Source: Siderastrea radians
Lineage: Eukaryota; Cnidaria; Anthozoa; Scleractinia; Rhizangiidae
DNA: 64,000 bases
Reading direction: 5' to 3'
Assembly: GCA_964017195.1 (NCBI GenBank)
Contig: OZ024888.1
Span: 13,974,201-14,038,200 of the forward strand
Part shown: positions 53,901-59,900 of the stretch, in pieces
How positions within the stretch are numbered: the stretch's first letter is position 1
Layout of the letters: the number at the start of each line of letters is the position of its first letter
The notes under the pieces: generated by a model
Database searches by the model: none
What the model was told of the DNA's origin: nothing
The model's input: the letters and a program-made list of their open reading frames with translations, nothing else
Translations under genes and position numbers: made by a program

Positions 53901-56900
53901 TGTAGTATTGAATATTTTGTCATGTCCAGCCGATTCCACTCGAGTGGACGGACACACGATGCTGGAAGTGTAACGCGAATTGCATTTAAGTATAAACTTA
54001 CGGGTTTTCGAATAAACTTTTTCCAGAAAGATTTCTCTTTCCATTATTTTGTGTTTGTTTATTTATAACAGTAGCTCAAGACACAGTCGCAACACAACAG
54101 CACAAGGATCATTTCAGTGAGATTTCGGCGAATAATTTCTTTCAATTTTGACTGTCGGGTCCATCTCTTTGTGCATATTGTCGATTTTCTTGTCCTAGAA
54201 GCTTAAAATAGTAATAATCCTTTAAGCGAAGCAGTTGTCGGTTTAAGGCTACTTTATCCGAAAAGCTTCCGAAAACAGTTTTGTGCGTTTCTCAATGCAA
54301 AGCACCTAACTTCATAGCGGAGCCAGCGCGCTAGCGCGTCAGTGGAGCTCCATTACTAAGGAAATTTGGTAACCTATCAAGCCAAAAAATTTTGGTAGTG
54401 ACGCAATAGTCACGTGACCGCACGTCCGTACATCCGTACGTCCGTCCGTCCGCACCAGAGGGCTACCAATACACTTCAAACACTGGATATAACCCTGTGC
54501 TGAATCCCGTGTGTTTTTGGCGCGAAATCGCATGTTGACCCGCGTTGTAGCAAAACAAGCAAAGACAACAACAATGGAAAAAAATGTTAATGGAAAAAAA
54601 AGTTCAAAAGAACACTCAGTTGTCTTTTTGGTAGAAGAGGAAAAGTTCAATTTAGGCGAAAGAAATTAGGCGATAAAGTTCAGGCAAAAAGTTCAAATTT
54701 GCCTCGTCGGTTCTGTTCAAACTCGGTCGGCACACCGCTTGAGTTCGTAGCTTTTCGCAGCGGTTTCGACGCCAAATATAGCAGAGCTAGTGCTTTTTGG
54801 TTTTTTCTGTCCACAACCATGGTTTTTACGGCGTTTTGAACACATTTTTCCAGGAAAAACACCAGCATTTTCATGCTGATAGGCAGCTTGTCACGAAGAA
54901 AGAAATAAGTATTAAAATTAACTTCCAAAATAACGTTAAACGTCCATGGCCTAGTGGACTAGTCACCGGCATCTCATACCGACGAGCCGGGTTCGACACC
55001 CAGCGAAAGCAGAGATTTTTTTTTCTTTCTTTCTTTTTTTTTTTTTTTTAATTTAACGACTTGAATGAGAGTATTTTCACAAATTAATAAATGCCAGAAA
55101 AACAAAGCAAAACAACAAAACAAAACAAAAAAACAAAAAACAGACAAGACAAAAACGGGGGCTCCGCTTTTAGGCTTGGCTAAATTTATATATTATCTAG
55201 CATGTATAGTCCAGTCTGTTAGCGTCGAAATTTACGAAAATCGTGACAAATTGCGTAAAAGCACCAAATTTGGCATACATGTCCTTGAAGGCACATAAAA
55301 CAATTTCAGAAGGGGTGCCACGTTATCCGAGTATCCGGGGGGCCACAGCACTCAAATGAATTTTCATTCATGGTCACAGGATTCCCGAGCTCATGAACAG
55401 ACCACTCAGTGGCAAACTGAAAAGGATTTGATGGGCTTTTTTAACTGACCTTGTCAGCGAGCGACAGAAAATGACCACAAACAGCCGTTAAAGTTTATTG
55501 AGCCACATATCCTTGTATTTTCCGCTCCCTTTTCGCTTGCCTGGGTGCCCTGTGATCAAACAGACTTAACAAACTGAATCGTTACGCTTCCGATAACTGT
55601 TAAGGGAACGAATAATTATTAGTTCGAATTAGTCGACAAGCAGTCCCAAATCAGCAGCTCAAATCGCAAAGGAAACCGTTGCCTGCTACAGCTATTCAAA
55701 TATCACTTATTTTGGGTTATTTTTGTCATACGTTCAGGAACATGTACGCCACCCATTTAGGAGAAGGATAACTGAAAGAACTGACTTCCGTTGTTAATTG
55801 TTTTAAATTACGTTTCGTTACAGCCTTCCCCATTAAGTTCTTCTAGACAATAAAAGCAAGTCGGGTTGACGAGAAATCTGGAAAATGTCAGATGTTTTAA
55901 GTGTACTGTTGAGAAAAACATATTGCTAGAGTTAATATTTTGAAGAACAACACAACACTTTTTAGTTTCAAAAACATGTTTCGGCATCCCTGATGCCATC
56001 CTCAGTTGAAGGAAAAAGTTACAACAAAGCTATTTAGGATGGCATCAGGGGTGCCGAAACATGTTTTTGAAACTAAAAAGTGACATATTGCTAGAGGCAT
56101 TTTAAGGTCAATGACATATCTGACTTTACTTTAAACGTCAGTTTAATTCACAGTACAATGACTGAAGAAACAAAATTGGTAACGAACATTAATATATGAA
56201 ATAATCATACATTTGAACTGAGCATAATAATAGAATTATATGAAGATCATCGCAGTGAAGGTGTTGCAACTTAAACATTTGAAAAGAAAGAAACAAAAAT
56301 TCAGGCTTGAACGGGGATCGAACCCATGACCTCTGCGATACCGGTGCAGCACTCTAGAGCGCTATGATTATTTCATATATTAATGTTCATTTCTCCATCT
56401 ACGGGATAAATACGAACTCTCAATTGACCAGCTCCCAGTTGGCTTGATAGCTCAGTTGGTTAGAGCGCTACACCGGTATCGCAGAGGTCATGGGTTCGAT
56501 TCCCGTTCAAGCCTGAATTTTTTCTGGTTTCTTCTTTTCAACTGCTTAAGTTGAAACACCTTCACCGCGATGATCTGCACATAATTCTAGAATTTACAAC
56601 GTTCAGTTCAATCTACCTTGAGTCGTATGTCACCAGCGAGTACCATAAGAAGCACGCACGCTTGCCAGCCCCAGCGATTACTCACCACACTTTTTCCAGC
56701 ATCGTAAGTTTTTTCTTTCTTTTTTTTTTGTCTTGCAGTTCTTAATTCAGTACGCCGCATCGGGTACTTAACATTGGTTAAACCGATAACATTAATCAAG
56801 TCCCTCCCTCTGAGAAAATAGGGGCACCCAACGGTTCGTTTTCGGGGGAATATCTGTTCGGCAGACCAAAGTGCCTGAGAAAACTGTAGATTTCTGTGGC

Positions 56901-59900
56901 GAAACGTCACCTCACGGATTTTCTTAAAAAGGTGACTGATTAATTCCTTTTATTTTCGGAGGGACAAATATGTCATTTAGAGTGTAAAATAAGGTCAGCT
57001 AACATTTTTGAAGAAGACATTAGCAGCTCGGAAATTTGATGGATAGGATTTCGTTTCCTAAAATTGTCTGCACCTTAGCTGATTTTCCGCTCAAAACGCC
57101 GAACAGTTCAACCCGTATTAGCTCACGCAAATATGCCCTTAAAAAGCTCGGAAACAATCTTAGAAACCAGAAAATGATGTTTCAAGTATTTTGCTAAAAG
57201 TTTCTCTTTGGGTGCCACTAAGAAAAGACGCCGAGGTCTGCAGAACAGGATTTTATTGCATGTTTCAGGTGAGCGTTCGCCTGAAAAACGCGTAAAACAT
57301 TAATCAGCTGGCTAAATAACAAGTTGCGACTATTAGATTCCGAATACAACGCATGAACGGAGAGCAAAAAGGCCTAGATAGGGCGACGAGCTCAATCTTT
57401 CGCCCTAGAACAGCGAGGGACGTAAATAACTACCGTCTTAGAGTTTCAGTGTTGGTCTTTTGAATAACGCGTAGATCAGAGGGGATGGTTATTGTAATAG
57501 GCCAGAATCTTCTCTGACAACATTACATGTTCTTCACGATTAACGTAAAAAACGCTATTCCTTCGTTATTTTATTTTTACCACCACATGTATTTGTTTTT
57601 CCTCTGAATGTAGCTAGCAGCCCCAGCAGTTCACACCTACAACCGCCTGCAGAACAGGCGTTTTTAATTAATGCCTGTCATGCGCGCAGGCTCCTGTTTA
57701 CACCAGAGAGAATGACAGATTAACCCATTAAAATCCCCTTCTTTAGTTTGGTGAAAAAAATTCTGAAGTTCGCCAGGTCATTCTAACTAACTGATGCCTT
57801 TTGATGTTTTTGTTGTCATGCTTTGTCGACCTTTATCCCTAATAACGATCGATCTCGAGATCTACAGTATGCGTGGCTGAGTGATCACAAATTGAGTTAT
57901 TGAATGTGTTGGTTTATTTATAACATTTTTTTTTTAATTAGAAAAGAAATTTCTCTCCCAGATATGTCTCTGTCAAAAGAAAACTTGAACTAAGACTTAG
58001 ATAAGCTGCTTAACCCGTTTGGGATAAGCTTTATTTTCCATTCGTCCGGCCTTAGGTTTGTTGTCCACCAGTCAGGGCCAGTAATCTATTTGACCACATG
58101 ATACCCAGGCTCATGAGCAGATCTCTTTATAGACAAATGCACATACCGCATGTGGATTTGCTGTGGCAAGTAACTCTAATGACTGTTTATTATCATTTGT
58201 TCCGTTCGCTGATGAAATCAGTTGAAAAGTTCCCTACAATAGTTCTATTTTGCTATTAGTGATTTGTTAGTGAGCCTGGTTGTCCTGTGACCAAGTTATT
58301 GACAATAGATTTGCGTTCCACGGCCCCTCGGATGCTCGGATCTCGTGGCACCCCTTTTCAATTTGTTTTATATGGTCTCAAGAATATGTGTGCCAAATTT
58401 GATGCTTTTACGTGATTTGTCACAATTTTTCCCTTAACGGACCGGACTAATAAGCTTACTTCGCAGCTGCGAAACTATATGCCATAATTTAAAACGTGTT
58501 TGGTGTTTGTTTGTTTTCAATCCTGATGGTCTCTAGTTAGAGAACGAAACGTAAAAGTTATTTAAGAAACTCTAAGCGAAGCAGTTGTCGGTTTAAACGT
58601 ATGTTATCCTAAAAGCTTCCAAAAACAGTTCTGTGCATTTCTAAAAGCCACGTGTCTTCCCATTAGGGAAGTCATGGTGAACCTGAGCTTTTGGTTTTTA
58701 ATCCTGTCCACCAAGCTCAAGAACATGAAACCCCCAAGTGCGCAAGGAGTGCCATTGGCAGTAAGTCCTCAAAATACTTCATTAGCGTTTAGGGTCCATG
58801 TCAACAGACAGCTTGCATAGAAGCATTTTATAAACTTGCGTGTTTCATGTTTTATAATTCAAGCTGGATAATGGTTAAAAACAAAAACAAATTAATGGCT
58901 CAGCTAACCATCTCCATATACAGTATTGCATTCCTCCTCGTTCGATAAGGAGAGGTCATCAACAGCAATGTCCCCATGAATACCATTTGCAAAGACGCCC
59001 TGCAGGGTAACCTGAAAAGACAGAAAAAATATAAAAAGTGTCGAAATTCAAGGGGTAGAGGATATAAGCTGCTCATGAACCTTTAGCAAATGGCCATTTT
59101 TCCACTTGAAGATGGACTTAAGCTCTTCAGAAATCTGCGGGCAACGGTTTTTCCTTGCTTACATCTTATATTCTGAAAACGCTATCTTTACGTACTTTTG
59201 TTGAGTAAGAGTAATGTATGGTAAACTCAAACACGAACATTTCAGAAAGGGTAAAATAACGAAAGGAGGTTGCGATATATTGCGGAATAAATTTAGGTGT
59301 TAAGAATTGCCAATGGCTGATTCCCAAAGATGCAAGGACTAGTAACTAGCTTTAATTTTATTTATGTATAAAGTCAAATAAGTACCAGTGAATAAATAAA
59401 TAAATAAATAAATATTAAAGTATTTTTCCAAAACAATGAAGACGTACATTGTAACTGTTAGAATCCCCTTTATGCCCGACTTGACCAAAATTCCACTTGT
59501 CGCCTTGTTCGCCAGTGCGTTTCCAAACTAGAGTTCTTGACTCCTTGGTCTGTATATAAACATTCAAACTGCCGATGTCCTTTCCTTTCATGTGATACCA
59601 GAACTGTATGCAAGTGGATTTACCGGCTTCAATAAGACTGCTGACCAGAACGGCTGATTCACCTGCCTTGTGTGGGACTGTTGCCTCTAAAAATATGTAT
59701 TTTCCTGACAACAAATCAATTGCAACAAAAGGGTGTTTACTTTCGATAGTAAGGTGCATACAATAAGTACTGCAAACAGTATTTTCTAGATATATACACC
59801 TAACTGAAGAAACGTTGTCGTGTGAAAAGCATATACTATGAACGATACGACTCAATAGTTTTCTGGGAAGGGGAAAACGTGGTTCTATTTTCAGGCACCG

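Larger units (their letters stand above)
55195..58470. repeat. Long inverted repeat (arms 55195-55470 and about 58130-58470)
   Basis: aaggggtgccacg, tccgagtatccggggggcc, caaatttggcatacat and cgtgacaaattgcgtaaaagc in the left arm match the reverse complement of the right arm with scattered changes. The loop is about 2.7 kb. Intronic in the receptor locus. Confidence 0.6.

Noticed and set aside
56441..56513. Functional tRNA gene
   Set aside because: Good acceptor and T arms, but mismatched anticodon stem, no T33, and a shared downstream tail in other copies. It is a SINE head.
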